A stretch of 35,982 nucleotides of DNA from contig VGSQ01000022.1 in the NCBI GenBank assembly GCA_016874975.1, positions 1-35,982 on the forward strand, given 5' to 3'. Origin of the DNA: Deltaproteobacteria bacterium. Lineage in GTDB: Bacteria; Desulfobacterota; Desulfobaccia; Desulfobaccales; 0-14-0-80-60-11. Positions within the stretch are counted from its first letter, which is position 1. Every line of letters starts with the position of its first letter. Of the stretch, positions 25,736 through 34,884 are shown piece after piece. Position numbers and translations under genes: made by a program. The notes under the pieces were generated by a model. The model did not search any database and was not told where the DNA came from. It saw only the letters and a list, made by a program, of their open reading frames with translations.

Positions 25736-26186
25736 CCGGGCCTGCCCCCCTAACGATTGCCGGCGGGGAAGGGGGCCGGGGGGCCCCTGTCCCCTTCCCC
25801 CCCCCCGCCACCCCTTGGCCACCACCCGGTTCCCAAGTTGACCTGGGATCCAGGTGGGGGGCCCCGATCAAGGGACGAGGAAGTGGGGACCACTCTCGTT
25901 CCCAAGCTCCTGCTTGGGAACGCACCTTTTCCCCCCAAGCTCTGCTTGGGGACCTCATGGCCTTGCCTCCCGGTTGCCACCTTATTGAGCGATGCTCCGG
26001 CCAAGCAAAGCTTGGCGGGCAAGCCGGTTCCCAAGCAGGAGCTTGGGAACCAGGCAGAGGAATGCCCCCCGACTCATCCTCCGGCAGTCAAGGGATGACC
26101 CCTGCCCCCTTGCACCCCTTAAGTCTCTGCTCCCGTCGGCCGATAACATGGTGGAGACGCCGGGTGTCACGGCGCCGAGGTCCGTT
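25736..26186. repeat. Repeat-rich intergenic region with several palindromes
   Basis: Palindromes at 25898-25921 (identical to 1375-1398), 25933-25951 (CCCCAAGC..GCTTGGGG) and 26026-26051 (GGTTCCCAAGC..GCTTGGGAACC). The density of four palindromic units in 250 bp is the highest in the window. No gene is supported; open frames here are repeat-derived. Confidence 0.75.
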
Positions 26187-27224
26187 ATGACGTCCCAGTT
26201 CTTCCGCCAGCAATTGATGAGCAGCAACCTCCGGGTTCTCAAGGGCCTCGCCGCGCCGGACTCGGAATCATCCCATCTGCCCCTGGCCCTCAAGGTCCTC
26301 ATAGTGGGGGAGGCGCTGCCCTTCCCCCTGTTCCTCAAGGTGAGGCGGGAGGAGAGCCCCGAGATTCACTTCCTGCCCTACCTGGAGGCGGGGGAAGGGG
26401 TGGACGCAAGTTTCCTGGAACCTCTGGAGAGACTGGGCCTGGAGCGGGGCTACTTCCGGGCCGAAGATCTGGAGACGGTCATCGCCTATCTGAACAACCA
26501 CCTGCTGTTGACCGGCAACGGGGAGGGGAAGGCGATGCTCAGCCTCTGCCGGGAGCACCTCGGTTTAACCCTGCGCCTGGCCTTGCGCCAGCCTCATCTG
26601 GGGAAGCACCTCAACGCGGCCAAGAAGGTGTTGGGGCAGACGCTGCAGGTGCTGGAGCGGGATGACCTGTCTTTCAGACTGCTGGGAGAGATTCTCTTCT
26701 CGGACTACTCTCTGTATACACACTCGGTGAACGTCTCCCTGTTGTCCATGGCCATGCCGGTCTTTCTGGGAAAAGGCAGGCGTGAGAGCCTCACTCTGGG
26801 GTTGGCCGGGCTCTTCCATGATGTGGGGCTGACTCGGGTGGATGCGAGCATTCTCTGCAAGGTGGAACCGTTGGGTCCGGAGGATTGGGCGGACATCCGG
26901 GAGCACCCCGCCCTGGGCCACCGCCTCCTGTCCTCCCATCCCCATTTCCCCGTGGCGGCGCTGCGCCTGGTGCTGGAGCACCATGAGAACGCCGACGGCT
27001 CCGGCTACCCCCAGGGCCTGACCTTGGCCAAACAGCATCCTTTGACCCGGGTGCTGCGCCTTCTGGACGCCTATGACGCCCTCACTTCCCACCGTCCCTA
27101 CCGGCCGGCCCTCAGGCCCTTTGCCGCCCTCAAGGTGTTGCAGGAGCAGCTGGGCCCCCGGGGAGCAACCCCCTATGCCCCCCAGACCCTGAAGGACCTG
27201 ATCCGCTTCCTGGCGATTATTTAG
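26187..27224 (+). CDS. HD-GYP-like cyclic-di-GMP phosphodiesterase (putative)
   Basis: A 345-aa protein whose C-terminal ~180 residues carry an HD-GYP domain: YTHSVNVSLLSMAM, GLFHDVGLTRVD (the HD pair), REHPALGHRLLSS, LEHHENADGSGYPQGL (the GYP motif), and LRLLDAYDALTSHRPYRPAL. The N-terminal ~150 residues look like the poorly defined DUF3391-like or response-associated region (ALPFPLFLKVRREESPEIHF). HD-GYP enzymes hydrolyse c-di-GMP. The start is ATG 26187 because CGAGG lies six bases upstream; ATG 26148 lacks a ribosome site. Its 3' end overlaps the convergent CBS gene by 8 bp. Confidence 0.85.
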   Translation: MTSQFFRQQLMSSNLRVLKGLAAPDSESSHLPLALKVLIVGEALPFPLFLKVRREESPEIHFLPYLEAGEGVDASFLEPLERLGLERGYFRAEDLETVIAYLNNHLLLTGNGEGKAMLSLCREHLGLTLRLALRQPHLGKHLNAAKKVLGQTLQVLERDDLSFRLLGEILFSDYSLYTHSVNVSLLSMAMPVFLGKGRRESLTLGLAGLFHDVGLTRVDASILCKVEPLGPEDWADIREHPALGHRLLSSHPHFPVAALRLVLEHHENADGSGYPQGLTLAKQHPLTRVLRLLDAYDALTSHRPYRPALRPFAALKVLQEQLGPRGATPYAPQTLKDLIRFLAII

Positions 27225-27636
27225 GACTCCCGCCCAGGTCCTTGCAATATTGGAGGAGAATGTCCGTCTCGGTGACCAGGCCCACCAGGCGCTCGCCCTC
27301 CACCACCGGCAGGCAGCCGATCTTGCGCCTCAACATGAGCTCCACGGCCTGGGCCAGCTCCCACTCGGGGGCCGCGGTGACGACCTCGGAGACCATGACG
27401 TCCTTGATGCGGATGGATTTCATCACCTGCCGGGTGGCTTCGGTGCCGTAGCCCAGGGCCTGGGCCAGGGAGGAGCGGAACAGGTCCCGCTCGCTGATGA
27501 TGCCCACCAGGCGGGCGCCGTCCACCACCGGGAGGTGTCGGATTCGCCCCAGTCGCATGATGTCGTTGGCCAGACTCAGCTCGTCGTTGACGTCCAGCGT
27601 GGCCACCTCTTTGACCATGATGTCCTTCACCTTCAT
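27217..27636 (-). CDS. CBS-domain pair protein
   Basis: A 139-aa protein made almost entirely of two CBS motifs: KVKDIMVKEVATLDVND..GRIRHLPVVDG..LVGIISERDLFR, and RIKDVMVSEVVTAAPEWELA..CLPVVEGERLVGLVTETDIL. CBS pairs bind adenosyl compounds (AMP, ATP, SAM) or regulate a partner. The start ATG 27636 has GGGAG 7 bases upstream; the open frame to 27699 runs into the upstream gene's 3' end. It is 28 bp after the MetE-core-like gene and likely co-transcribed with it. Confidence 0.88.
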   Translation of the reverse strand: MKVKDIMVKEVATLDVNDELSLANDIMRLGRIRHLPVVDGARLVGIISERDLFRSSLAQALGYGTEATRQVMKSIRIKDVMVSEVVTAAPEWELAQAVELMLRRKIGCLPVVEGERLVGLVTETDILLQYCKDLGGSPK

Positions 27637-27664
27637 GGCATACTCCCGGAAAGGTCTTGTTGGT

Positions 27665-28714
27665 TCAGGCCGCCGCCCGCCAGCGCCGGGCGAGCTCACT
27701 CAGTTCCTGCAGGAGCGCCAGCGCCCGGGCGGCCTGCTCCGGGCTCAGATAGCCCAGGCCGCAGGCCGGGGTGAGCAAGGCCTGGGACAGTATCTGCGCG
27801 GCCGCCGGTCCCAGGACGGCCAGTTGGCGCACCTGTCCCTCAAAGCGGCGGAAGAGGCTGTCTGCGGTTTCCTGCTGCAGCTCCTCGCCGGTGGGGACCA
27901 GGCCCCAGGCCAGCCGGCCGCCCCGCTCCAGAAAGGCCAGGAGCGCCTTGTCATAGAGCAGGAGCGTGTCGAAATAGCCGTAAGAGTCGAAACTGAGAAT
28001 GTCCAGGGGCAGCTCCAGCAGCATGGCCCAATCGGTGTTGCCGCAGCAGTGCAGGCCCAGCAGCGCCGGCCCGAACTGGCGGATGGTGTCCAGGGTGTCG
28101 GTAAGGAGCGTCGTCACCTCCTCCCGGGAAATGGGCAGGAAGGCGGACCCGTAACCCGTCAGGATGGGCTCGTCCAGGAAAATGACCGCCTCTTTGCCCA
28201 GATTGCGGAAGGTCTGGGCCTGCCAGGCCGCGGCCCGGGCCAGCCCCTGGGACACGGCCTGGGTCAGCTCCCGGTCATAGAGAATGGGCTTGTCGGCGGC
28301 ATCCTTGACCATGCCGGCGAAGGTCACCGGACCCACCACCTGACCTTTGAGGGCTGAAATCGCCGGCGCGGTCGGGACGGCTTTAACCAGCGCGGCAAAC
28401 CCCCGGGAGCCCTCCGGGGGGAGGGCGAAGGGGCCGAGATCGCCGCTGAAGGCCGTCTCGTAAAAATGCGCCAGGGCCATCTCCCGGTCGGCCCGGGGGT
28501 CGAGGCGCACCCGCCGCTCCTCCAGGTCCACCTCCAGGGCCGGCAGTCCCTGGGCCCCCTGGGGCAGCATCTCCTCGGCATATCCCAGGCGCACCATCTG
28601 AGGCCAGAAGGGGACCTCCGGCAAATGCCGCAGGATCCGGCCCACGGCCTGGTCCGGGTCGGTGAAGGGCACCGAACCGATGCCGGTGGCGGCCAGCGCG
28701 GGCAGGGCAGTCAT
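27665..28714 (-). CDS. MetE-core-like (cobalamin-independent methionine synthase C-terminal-type) protein
   Basis: A 349-aa TIM-barrel protein of the UROD/MetE-like superfamily. TGIGSVPFTDPDQAV opens it and KGQVVGPVTFAGMV follows. Candidate zinc ligands are His and Cys in LLGLHCCGNTDW, and Cys in LTPACGLGYLSPEQA at the C-terminus, as in the catalytic half of MetE. The protein lacks MetE's N-terminal half. Proteins of this core type in anaerobes are reported to make methionine with a folate or corrinoid methyl donor; that is possible but unproven here. Similar members also serve as methylated-thiol or corrinoid methyltransferases. It probably forms an operon with the CBS gene downstream. Confidence 0.75.
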   Translation of the reverse strand: MTALPALAATGIGSVPFTDPDQAVGRILRHLPEVPFWPQMVRLGYAEEMLPQGAQGLPALEVDLEERRVRLDPRADREMALAHFYETAFSGDLGPFALPPEGSRGFAALVKAVPTAPAISALKGQVVGPVTFAGMVKDAADKPILYDRELTQAVSQGLARAAAWQAQTFRNLGKEAVIFLDEPILTGYGSAFLPISREEVTTLLTDTLDTIRQFGPALLGLHCCGNTDWAMLLELPLDILSFDSYGYFDTLLLYDKALLAFLERGGRLAWGLVPTGEELQQETADSLFRRFEGQVRQLAVLGPAAAQILSQALLTPACGLGYLSPEQAARALALLQELSELARRWRAAA

Positions 28715-29128
28715 GATTCCTCCTTGAAGGGATGGATGATTGTATTGCGATTGACGGGGACTGTCAATGAAACCCTAAAGCCCGGGGCCGTCCTCCGGTT
28801 CCCAGGGTCCCCCTGGGAACCCCCTCGGCCCGCCAAGCTCCCGCTTGGCCGGAGGCACATTGCAGAAAGTGGGGGCGGACGGAATATAAGGTCCCCAAGC
28901 AGAGCTTGGGGGAAATATTGCGTTCCCAAGCGGGAGCGTGGGAACGAGGGAAAACAGAATGGTGGCGCAGGCTTCCAGCCTGCGCCGGGACAGCCGGGTG
29001 CGTGACACCCGAGGGCGGGTGTCCTACATCAAATGTTCCCGCCGGTGATGCCTAAAGCTGGGTTACACCCGTAAATTATGTGAAGTTACCCATGGTTATG
29101 GTGCGCGGTGCGCACCCTACACACCCCA
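28715..29128. repeat. Repeat-rich intergenic region between the MetE-like and pyrC genes
   Basis: Palindromes at about 28798-28825, 28892-28912 and 28922-28945 (arms GTTCCCAAGC / GTGGGAAC). GCGCAGGC..GCCTGCGCC at about 28968-28986, GGACACCCG-type repeat at about 29005-29025, and ATGGTGCGCGGTGCGCACCC at 29098-29117, which recurs at 34431-34450. No gene is supported. Confidence 0.75.
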
Positions 29129-30448
29129 TTACACATCCAACTCCTGGTGCACCAGGCGTCCCCCCACCAGGGCGGCCACGGCTTTCCCGGTGAGCTGCCA
29201 GCCCTCAAAGGGGCAATTCCGGCTCCGGGAGGCAAAAGCGTTCACGGCCACGGTCCACTCCCGCTCCAGGTCGATGAGGGTGAGGTCCGCGGGGGCGCCC
29301 ACGGTGAGGGCGCCGCCGGGGACCCCCAGGATGCGGGCCGGGTGGGTGGACATCCTGGCAATGAGTTGCCCCAGGGTGAGAATGCCTTCGTGGACCAGCT
29401 TCAGGCTCAGCCCCAGGCTGGTCTCCAGGCCGATGAGCCCCATGGCCGCAGCCGCAAATTCCACGTCCTTTTCCAGGAGTCCGTGGGGGGCGTGGTCGCA
29501 GGCGATGGCGTCGATGGCGCCGTCCCGCAGCCCTTCCTGCACCGCGGCCACGTCCGCCGCGGTGCGAAGCGGCGGGTTCACCTTGGCGTTGGTGTCGTAG
29601 GCCGGGTTCAGCGCCGCGTCCGGGGTTTGACCGCACACCGCTTCGTCCGTCAGGGTGAAGTAGTGGGGTGCGGTCTCGCAGGTGACCGGCGCGCCCCGGG
29701 CCTTGGCCCGGCGGATGATTTCCACCGACCCCGCGGTGGACACGTGGGCGATGTGCAGACGCGCCCCCGTGAGCGCGGCCAGGGTGACGTCCCGGAACAC
29801 CATCACCTCTTCGGCCGCGGCGGGGATGCCCCTGAGGCCCAACCGGGTGGACACCGGCCCCTCATGCATCACCCCGTCGGCCCGCAGGTGCAGGTCCTCG
29901 GCGTGGGAAATGACCAGCAGCTCGAAGGTCCTGGCATACTCCAGGGCCCGGCGCATGAGCAGGGCGTCCATCACCGGCCGGCCGTCGTCGGAGACGGCCG
30001 CGCAGCCTGCGGCCTTGAGTTCGGCGTATTCGCACAAGGCCTCGCCCCGGGAGCCGACGGAAATGGCGCCCACGGGGTGGACCCGGGCCAGCCCCGCGGC
30101 CCTGGCCTGGTCTAAAATGAAGCGGGTCACTGCGGCGGTGTCGTTCACCGGCTTGGTGTTGGGCATAGAGGCCACTCCGGTGAAGCCCCCCCGGACCGCG
30201 GCCCGGGTCCCCGTCTCCACGGTCTCCTTGTATTCCTCCCCCGGCTCCCGCAGGTGCACGTGCATGTCGATGAGGCCGGGGACGACGACCAGACCCGCGG
30301 CGTCCAGGACCTCCCGGCCCTCTGAGGGGATGGCGCCGGGGAGCTCCACTGCCGCAATCCGCCCATCTACGATCAACAGGTCCCGGGGCGCTTCCAGATT
30401 CTGCGCCGGGTCCACCACCAGGCCGCCGGTGATGAGGAGATGCATCAT
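29129..30448 (-). CDS. pyrC: Dihydroorotase PyrC (type I)
   Basis: Zinc amidohydrolase forming dihydroorotate in step 3 of pyrimidine synthesis, 439 aa. The metal site HxH lies in [29 protein letters not shown] and [12 protein letters not shown] supply other ligands; TRPAAILGVPGG-like [17 protein letters not shown] ends the barrel. The start ATG 30448 (or 30445) overlaps the pyrB stop in an ATGA junction with GGAG just upstream, so translation is coupled to pyrB. The apparent open frame to 30997 is overlap with pyrB and is excluded. Confidence 0.95.
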   Translation of the reverse strand: MMHLLITGGLVVDPAQNLEAPRDLLIVDGRIAAVELPGAIPSEGREVLDAAGLVVVPGLIDMHVHLREPGEEYKETVETGTRAAVRGGFTGVASMPNTKPVNDTAAVTRFILDQARAAGLARVHPVGAISVGSRGEALCEYAELKAAGCAAVSDDGRPVMDALLMRRALEYARTFELLVISHAEDLHLRADGVMHEGPVSTRLGLRGIPAAAEEVMVFRDVTLAALTGARLHIAHVSTAGSVEIIRRAKARGAPVTCETAPHYFTLTDEAVCGQTPDAALNPAYDTNAKVNPPLRTAADVAAVQEGLRDGAIDAIACDHAPHGLLEKDVEFAAAAMGLIGLETSLGLSLKLVHEGILTLGQLIARMSTHPARILGVPGGALTVGAPADLTLIDLEREWTVAVNAFASRSRNCPFEGWQLTGKAVAALVGGRLVHQELDV

Positions 30449-31365
30449 CTTTCTCCGATAAGCAGCAGCAGCACGGCCATGCGCACCGCCACGCCGTTGG
30501 TCACCTGCTCCAGGATGACGGAATAAGGCCCGTCGGCCACCTCCGGGGAAATCTCCACGCCCCGGTTCAGGGGGCCGGGGTGCATGACGATGACGTCTTC
30601 CCGGGCCAGGCCCAGGTGCCGGGGGGCCAGGCCGAAATGCGTGCTGTATTCCCGCAGGGTGGACAAGAAATTCTGCCCCATGCGCTCCAGTTGCAGACGG
30701 AGCATCATGATGGCGTCGGCGTCCCGGACGGCCTCCTCCAGGGAGTGGGTGACCTCTGCGCCCAGGGCCGTAAGCCCCGGCGGCAGCATGGTGGCGGGCC
30801 CGGCCACCACCACCCGGGAGCCCATGGTGGTGAGGCCCAGGATGTTGGAGCGGGCCACCCGGGAGTGGAGGATGTCGCCCACGATGGCCACCTTGAGACC
30901 GTCCAGCCGCCCCTTGGCCTCCCGGATGGTGAGCAGGTCCAGGAGGGCCTGGGTGGGGTGCTCGTGCAGGCCGTCCCCGGCGTTGACCACGCCGCATCTG
31001 AGCCGCCGGGCCAGATAATGGGGGGCGCCGCTGGCCTGGTGCCGGATGATGAGCACGTCCGGCTGCATGGCCTGCAGATTGGCCGCGGTGTCCGCCAGGG
31101 TCTCCCCCTTCACCGCGCTGGAGGCCGCCACCGTGAGGTTGACCGTATCCGCGGACAGTCGCTTGGCGGCGATCTCAAAGGACATGCGGGTGCGGGTGCT
31201 GGGCTCGTAAAAGAGCGTCACCACCGTCCGGCCCCGGAGGGTGGGCACTTTTTTGATGGGGCGTTGGGAGATTTCCTTGAGGGAGGCCGCGGTATCCAGG
31301 ATGAGCCCGATCTCCTGGGCCGTGAGGTCGGCCATGCCCAACAGGTCCTTGCGCCTCAGTTCCAT
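30445..31365 (-). CDS. pyrB: Aspartate carbamoyltransferase catalytic subunit PyrB
   Basis: Transfers carbamoyl from carbamoyl-phosphate to aspartate, 306 aa (normal). Carbamoyl-phosphate motif [29 protein letters not shown], the [12 protein letters not shown] motif and the aspartate-side [11 protein letters not shown] are present. No pyrI regulatory chain is encoded nearby; the pair is pyrB-pyrC as in many bacteria. Transcription appears to come from beyond 31535 and to pass a leader ORF and terminator. The leader ORF stops 10 bases inside pyrB. Confidence 0.96.
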   Translation of the reverse strand: MELRRKDLLGMADLTAQEIGLILDTAASLKEISQRPIKKVPTLRGRTVVTLFYEPSTRTRMSFEIAAKRLSADTVNLTVAASSAVKGETLADTAANLQAMQPDVLIIRHQASGAPHYLARRLRCGVVNAGDGLHEHPTQALLDLLTIREAKGRLDGLKVAIVGDILHSRVARSNILGLTTMGSRVVVAGPATMLPPGLTALGAEVTHSLEEAVRDADAIMMLRLQLERMGQNFLSTLREYSTHFGLAPRHLGLAREDVIVMHPGPLNRGVEISPEVADGPYSVILEQVTNGVAVRMAVLLLLIGER

Positions 31366-31535
31366 GCGGCGGTTCCCCGTGGCGATGATTTTCCCTGAAC
31401 GCAGGCGAGGAAGGGGCCTAAAAGCTCACCTGTCCGCCACTCACGTAAGACCCTCGATCCGGCGACGGCAAAAAAAAAGCCTCCCGGCTGGCAACGGAGG
31501 CTGACGGCGGCGGCGGTTGTTATCCTGGCACTCAT
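31356..31535 (-). CDS. Putative pyrBC leader peptide spanning an attenuator
   Basis: A 59-codon ORF with the start [20 protein letters not shown] (ATG 31535; GAGGG upstream). It runs through the terminator stem and ends with TGA overlapping the pyrB start codon (ATGGAACTGA: leader codons AAC TGA, pyrB begins ATG GAA CTG). The arrangement resembles E. coli pyrL, where translation of a leader ORF that crosses the attenuator prevents termination when UTP is low and RNA polymerase pauses. No U-rich pause tract like that of E. coli is visible, so the sensing mechanism could differ. The peptide has no recognised homologue; expression is unproven. An in-frame ATG at 31571 is an alternative start. 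Confidence 0.5.
   Translation of the reverse strand: MSARITTAAAVSLRCQPGGFFFAVAGSRVLREWRTGELLGPFLACVQGKSSPRGTAAWN
31470..31502 (-). terminator. Intrinsic terminator inside the pyrBC leader (attenuator)
   Basis: On the minus strand AGCCTCC (31502-31496) pairs with GGAGGCT (31484-31478) around an 11-base loop, followed by nine T (31478-31470). It lies between the leader start and pyrB, and nothing else is transcribed toward it, so it is best read as an attenuator. Confidence 0.85.
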
Positions 31536-31563
31536 AGGCTCGCCCTCGCAAGAGCATTTTTCT

Positions 31564-31591
31564 TTTATCATAAATGACCGTTCCTGTTCAA
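31564..31591 (-). promoter_or_regulatory. Possible promoter of the pyrBC leader transcript
   Basis: Minus-strand TTGAAC (31591-31586) and GATAAA (31569-31564) are 16 bp apart, each matching consensus at 4/6. It sits in the right place upstream of the leader ORF, but the match is weak. Confidence 0.3.
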
Positions 31592-31622
31592 GGTTCTCTG
31601 GCGCAAAAATTTACCGGGGCGG

Positions 31623-31650
31623 TTGACAAAAAGGGGAAGCATGCTTAATT
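31623..31650 (+). promoter_or_regulatory. Possible promoter of hsp20
   Basis: TTGACA (31623-31628) is a perfect -35. The best -10 candidates, CTTAAT (31644-31649, spacing 15) and TTAATT (31645-31650, spacing 16), are imperfect. No CIRCE-type inverted repeat was seen, so heat regulation is not shown by the sequence. Confidence 0.4.
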
Positions 31651-31696
31651 GATGAATAATAACAAATATCTGAACCTTATGATGGAGGTGATGGAC

Positions 31697-32143
31697 ATGG
31701 ATCTGACCGTATGGAGACCTTTCCGGGAGGTGACTCGCCTCCGCCGGGAAATGGACCGGTTGTGGGAAGATTATTTCGGGCCGGGCCGCCGGGGTCTGGA
31801 ACCGATGGAAGAAGTATGGTCGCCGGCCGTAGACGTCTCCGAGACCGGGGACAAAGTGACCGTCAAGGCCGAAGTGCCCGGCATGGAAGCCAAGGACATC
31901 GAAATCAACCTGGTGGGCGACATCCTCACCATCAAGGGCGAAAAGAAGTCGGAGCGGGAGGAAAAGGGCGAAAATTACCACATGGTGGAACGCTCCTACG
32001 GCTCCTTCAGCCGCTCCCTGAAACTTCCCGCCGCGGTGGAGGCTGACAAGATCGAAGCCTCCTACAAGCAGGGTGTGCTCACCGTGGTCTGCCCCAAGAA
32101 GGAAGAGGTCAAGCCTAAGGCCATTGAGATAAAAGCGGAATAA
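31697..32143 (+). CDS. Hsp20/alpha-crystallin family small heat shock protein
   Basis: ATP-independent holdase chaperone forming oligomers, 148 aa. The N-terminus DLTVWRPFREVTRLRREMDR is typical, and the alpha-crystallin domain has VWSPAVDVSETGDKVTVKAE, VPGMEAKDIEINLVGDILTI, ERSYGSFSRSLKLP and the C-terminal GVLTVVCPK motif. The I-x-I/V anchor is IEIKAE at the end. I chose ATG 31697 (GGAGG eight bases upstream); ATG 31691 abuts the site and the open frame from 31649 uses a TTG. Divergent from pyrBC across a 160-bp promoter region. Confidence 0.93.
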   Translation: MDLTVWRPFREVTRLRREMDRLWEDYFGPGRRGLEPMEEVWSPAVDVSETGDKVTVKAEVPGMEAKDIEINLVGDILTIKGEKKSEREEKGENYHMVERSYGSFSRSLKLPAAVEADKIEASYKQGVLTVVCPKKEEVKPKAIEIKAE

Positions 32144-32221
32144 GGGAAAATCGCAACCTTAACCGGCGCCGCCCGGTTCCCCCAGGCGCCCTGGGGCCCG
32201 GCAGCCGGGTTAATGATAACG

Positions 32222-32257
32222 GAGGGGTGGTTCGCGGACCGCCCCTCTGCGTTTTTT
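32222..32257 (+). terminator. Intrinsic terminator of hsp20
   Basis: GAGGGGTGGT (32222-32231) pairs with ACCGCCCCTC (32238-32247) with one G-U pair and a six-base loop; TTTTTT follows at 32252-32257. It lies 78 bp after the hsp20 stop. Confidence 0.85.
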
Positions 32258-32455
32258 CTGAGCCGTGGCAAAGCCCACTCTTCTTCCCTGGTTCCCAAGC
32301 TCCCGCCTGGGAACCCCTTTGCCCGCCAAGCTCCCTCTTGGCCGGGTAATCACCACCTGGCGAGGCAGGCCCCCGGCCTGCGCCGGGACACCCGGGGGCG
32401 GGTGTCCTCTACCACTATCTTTGACAACCCCTACCCCTCCCGCGGGAGAGTTTCT
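32258..32455. repeat. Intergenic repeats between hsp20 and xerC
   Basis: Contains the palindrome 32290-32315 (GGTTCCCAAGC..), a CCAAGC..CTTGG partner near 32326-32343, the GCAGGC..GCCTGC unit near 32363-32381, and the GGACACCCG..GGGTGTCC unit near 32385-32406. No gene. Confidence 0.7.
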
Positions 32456-32484
32456 TTGGCTTTGCGGCTATTCAATGGTAATAT
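32456..32484 (+). promoter_or_regulatory. Putative xerC promoter
   Basis: TTGGCT (32456-32461) and TAATAT (32479-32484), spacing 17, each match consensus at 4/6. It lies 37 bp before the xerC start. Confidence 0.4.
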
Positions 32485-32520
32485 TTAAAGATTCAACCGG
32501 ATCGGACACTTAAACCAGCC

Positions 32521-33441
32521 ATGGGCCACGCGGAACACCTGGACGGATTTCTGAGCTACCTCCGGGCGGAGCGGCAACTGTCGCCCCATACCCTGCGGAA
32601 CTACCGCCTGGACGTGGGCCAGTTCCTGGAATTCTGGGACCGCCAGGCCCACGGACAGCCCCTGTCCCAGGCCGCCTACCGGGACGTCCGCGCTTTTTTG
32701 GCCCACCTCTCCAAAGGCCGCCGCAAGACCACCCTGGCACGCAAGCTCTCCTCCCTGCGCACCTTCTTCAAATACCTGCAGCGCCAGGGCACGGTGGAGG
32801 CCAACCCCGCCCGGCTGGCCCCGTCGCCGAAGCTGGAAAAGACCCTGCCCCGCTTCCTCGGGGTGGACGAGGTCTTTCACCTTCTGAGTGCCGCCGCCGG
32901 CGAACCGGAATTCCAGACCCGCCGGGACCGGGCCATCCTGGAGATGTTCTACGCCGGGGGGCTGCGCCTCTCGGAGCTGGCCGGGCTCAACCTCCCCGAC
33001 CTCCATCTCAAGGAAGGCGTCCTGCGCCTCTTCGGCAAAGGCGCCAAGGAGCGCCTGGCCTTCCTGGGGGAGCCGGCCAAAGCCGCCCTGGCGGCATATC
33101 TCCGCGCCCGGCGCATGCTCTGCGACAAAACGGGCAGCCGCAGCCAGGCCCTCTTCCTCAATAAAGCCGGGGGGCGCCTCAGCACCCGGGGGGTGGCCCG
33201 GGTGGTGGAAAAATGGGCCCGGCTGGCGGGCCTGCCCGGGGGCCTGAACCCCCACGCCCTCAGGCACAGCTTCGCCACCCACCTGCTGGAAGGCAAGGCG
33301 GACCTGCGCACCGTGCAGGAACTGTTGGGGCACAGCAGCATCTCCACCACCCAGCGCTACCTGCACCTGAACGCGGATTATCTCATGGAGGAATACGACA
33401 AGGCCCACCCCCGAGGCAAGGGGGGAGGTGGAGGAGGATAA
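32521..33441 (+). CDS. xerC: Tyrosine recombinase XerC
   Basis: Site-specific recombinase that resolves chromosome dimers at dif, 306 aa. The SAM-like N-terminal domain is FLSYLRAERQLSPHTLRNYR. The catalytic set is visible: Arg in GLRLSELAGL, Lys in FGKGAKERLAFL, H-x-x-R in NPHALRHSFATHLLEGKADL, His/Trp region in LRTVQELLGHSSISTTQRYL, with the nucleophile Tyr in TQRYLHLN. XerC (rather than XerD or phage integrase) is supported by its place before hslV, as in many bacteria. The ATG at 32521 has no clear Shine-Dalgarno. Confidence 0.93.
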   Translation: MGHAEHLDGFLSYLRAERQLSPHTLRNYRLDVGQFLEFWDRQAHGQPLSQAAYRDVRAFLAHLSKGRRKTTLARKLSSLRTFFKYLQRQGTVEANPARLAPSPKLEKTLPRFLGVDEVFHLLSAAAGEPEFQTRRDRAILEMFYAGGLRLSELAGLNLPDLHLKEGVLRLFGKGAKERLAFLGEPAKAALAAYLRARRMLCDKTGSRSQALFLNKAGGRLSTRGVARVVEKWARLAGLPGGLNPHALRHSFATHLLEGKADLRTVQELLGHSSISTTQRYLHLNADYLMEEYDKAHPRGKGGGGGG

Positions 33442-33776
33442 GAGGATTGTGGGGGAAGGGCCGGGAGAGCGCAACTCCCGCGCTCTTCCACCTTACGCTC
33501 CTCCCCCGAATATCATATCCAAACCTCGTTCCCAAGTTGCACTTGGGAACGCAATATGACGCCAAGCTCAGCTTGGCCGGCAGAAGGCCCGTCCCCAAGC
33601 TCAGCTTGGGGACGAGATTAAAGAAGCGCAACTTATGGACGAAATCAGGTGGGGGTGTGGGGAAGGGGCTAAGGGGCTTGCCCCTTAGCCCCCTCCCCCA
33701 ACATGTCAAATATTTCTCTCTCTCCCCCCGCCGGGGGGAGAGAGGGCCGGGGTGAGGGGGGCTTTGCTTTAGCATT
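33442..33776. repeat. Intergenic repeats between xerC and hslV
   Basis: Palindromes at 33528-33550 (GTTCCCAAGTTGCACTTGGG..), about 33562-33578 (GCCAAGC..GCTTGGC) and 33591-33613 (GTCCCCAAGC..GCTTGGGGAC). A pyrimidine-rich hairpin CTCTCTCCCCCCG..CGGGGGGAGAGAG (33717-33746) follows. No gene. Confidence 0.7.
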
Positions 33777-34328
<552 letters not shown>

Positions 34329-34430
34329 TATCAGGTCATCCCAAAAGGGGGCCCAGGCTTTTCAGCCTGCGCAGGAAATGGTGGGCATTGCCTACCGATT
34401 CATTATGGCGGTTAAGCAGGTGTAGAACCA

Positions 34431-34453
34431 ATGGTGCGCAGTGCGCACCCTAC
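34431..34453. repeat. Short dispersed repeat (GTGCGCACC palindrome)
   Basis: ATGGTGCGCAGTGCGCACCC and three further bases, identical with 29098-29120 except for one base. A related, diverged unit lies at about 34679-34700. Confidence 0.6.
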
Positions 34454-34467
34454 ATAATAAAAACAAA

Positions 34468-34665
34468 ATGAAAATTACCTGCGATCCCGAAACCGACTCC
34501 CTGACCATCACTTTGCGCCAGGAACGTATCAAAGAAAGCGATGAGATACGTCCGGGCGTCATTGCCGATTTCGGCTACGACGGCGGCATTGTCCGCTTTG
34601 AAATTCTCCAGGCCTCCAAGGTGGTGCAAAATACCCGGGAGATTCAATTCGCCGTTAATGCCTGA
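34468..34665 (+). CDS. DUF2283 protein
   Basis: A 65-aa protein of the small DUF2283 family: MKITCDPETDSLTITLRQER, then VIADFGYDGGIVRFEILQAS. The Y/D-x-x-x-D-x-L/Y start and D-x-x-G-x-I-V-x-x-E-I-L core are typical. Function is unknown; relatives often accompany DUF4258-type putative toxins, which I do not see here. No clear ribosome site precedes ATG 34468. It is between hslV and the cytochrome gene, in repeat-rich surroundings. Confidence 0.75.
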   Translation: MKITCDPETDSLTITLRQERIKESDEIRPGVIADFGYDGGIVRFEILQASKVVQNTREIQFAVNA

Positions 34666-34884
34666 GAGAGATATGTGTGGGTGCGCCTCGCGCACCATTA
34701 AATGTAGGGCGAGCTCCGCCCGTCGTCATCCTTCTTCTCCCCCTCCCCCGGCGGGAGGGGGTCGGGGGGAGGGGGCTTTCCTCAGCCGCAAGAATTGATG
34801 AATCCCGTGGCGCAGGCTTTCCAGACTGTGCTGGAACACCCTGAGGCAGGCGTCATACAGTAACGTTTCGGAAAAGAGGCCACC
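34666..34884. other. Intergenic region, hairpin and repeats
   Basis: Contains the GC-rich stem CCCCCTCCCCCGG..GGGAGGGGG around 34739-34763 and the degenerate TGGCGCAGGC..unit near 34808. No gene. Confidence 0.5.

Noticed and set aside
30449-30997. N-terminal extension of PyrC
   Set aside because: The upstream in-frame sequence overlaps pyrB in another frame and the PyrC N-terminus starts naturally at 30448 with an ATGA junction.
31356-31571. Leader ORF as an ordinary small protein gene
   Set aside because: It crosses an intrinsic terminator and overlaps the pyrB start, which fits a regulatory leader better; kept as a low-confidence leader peptide.
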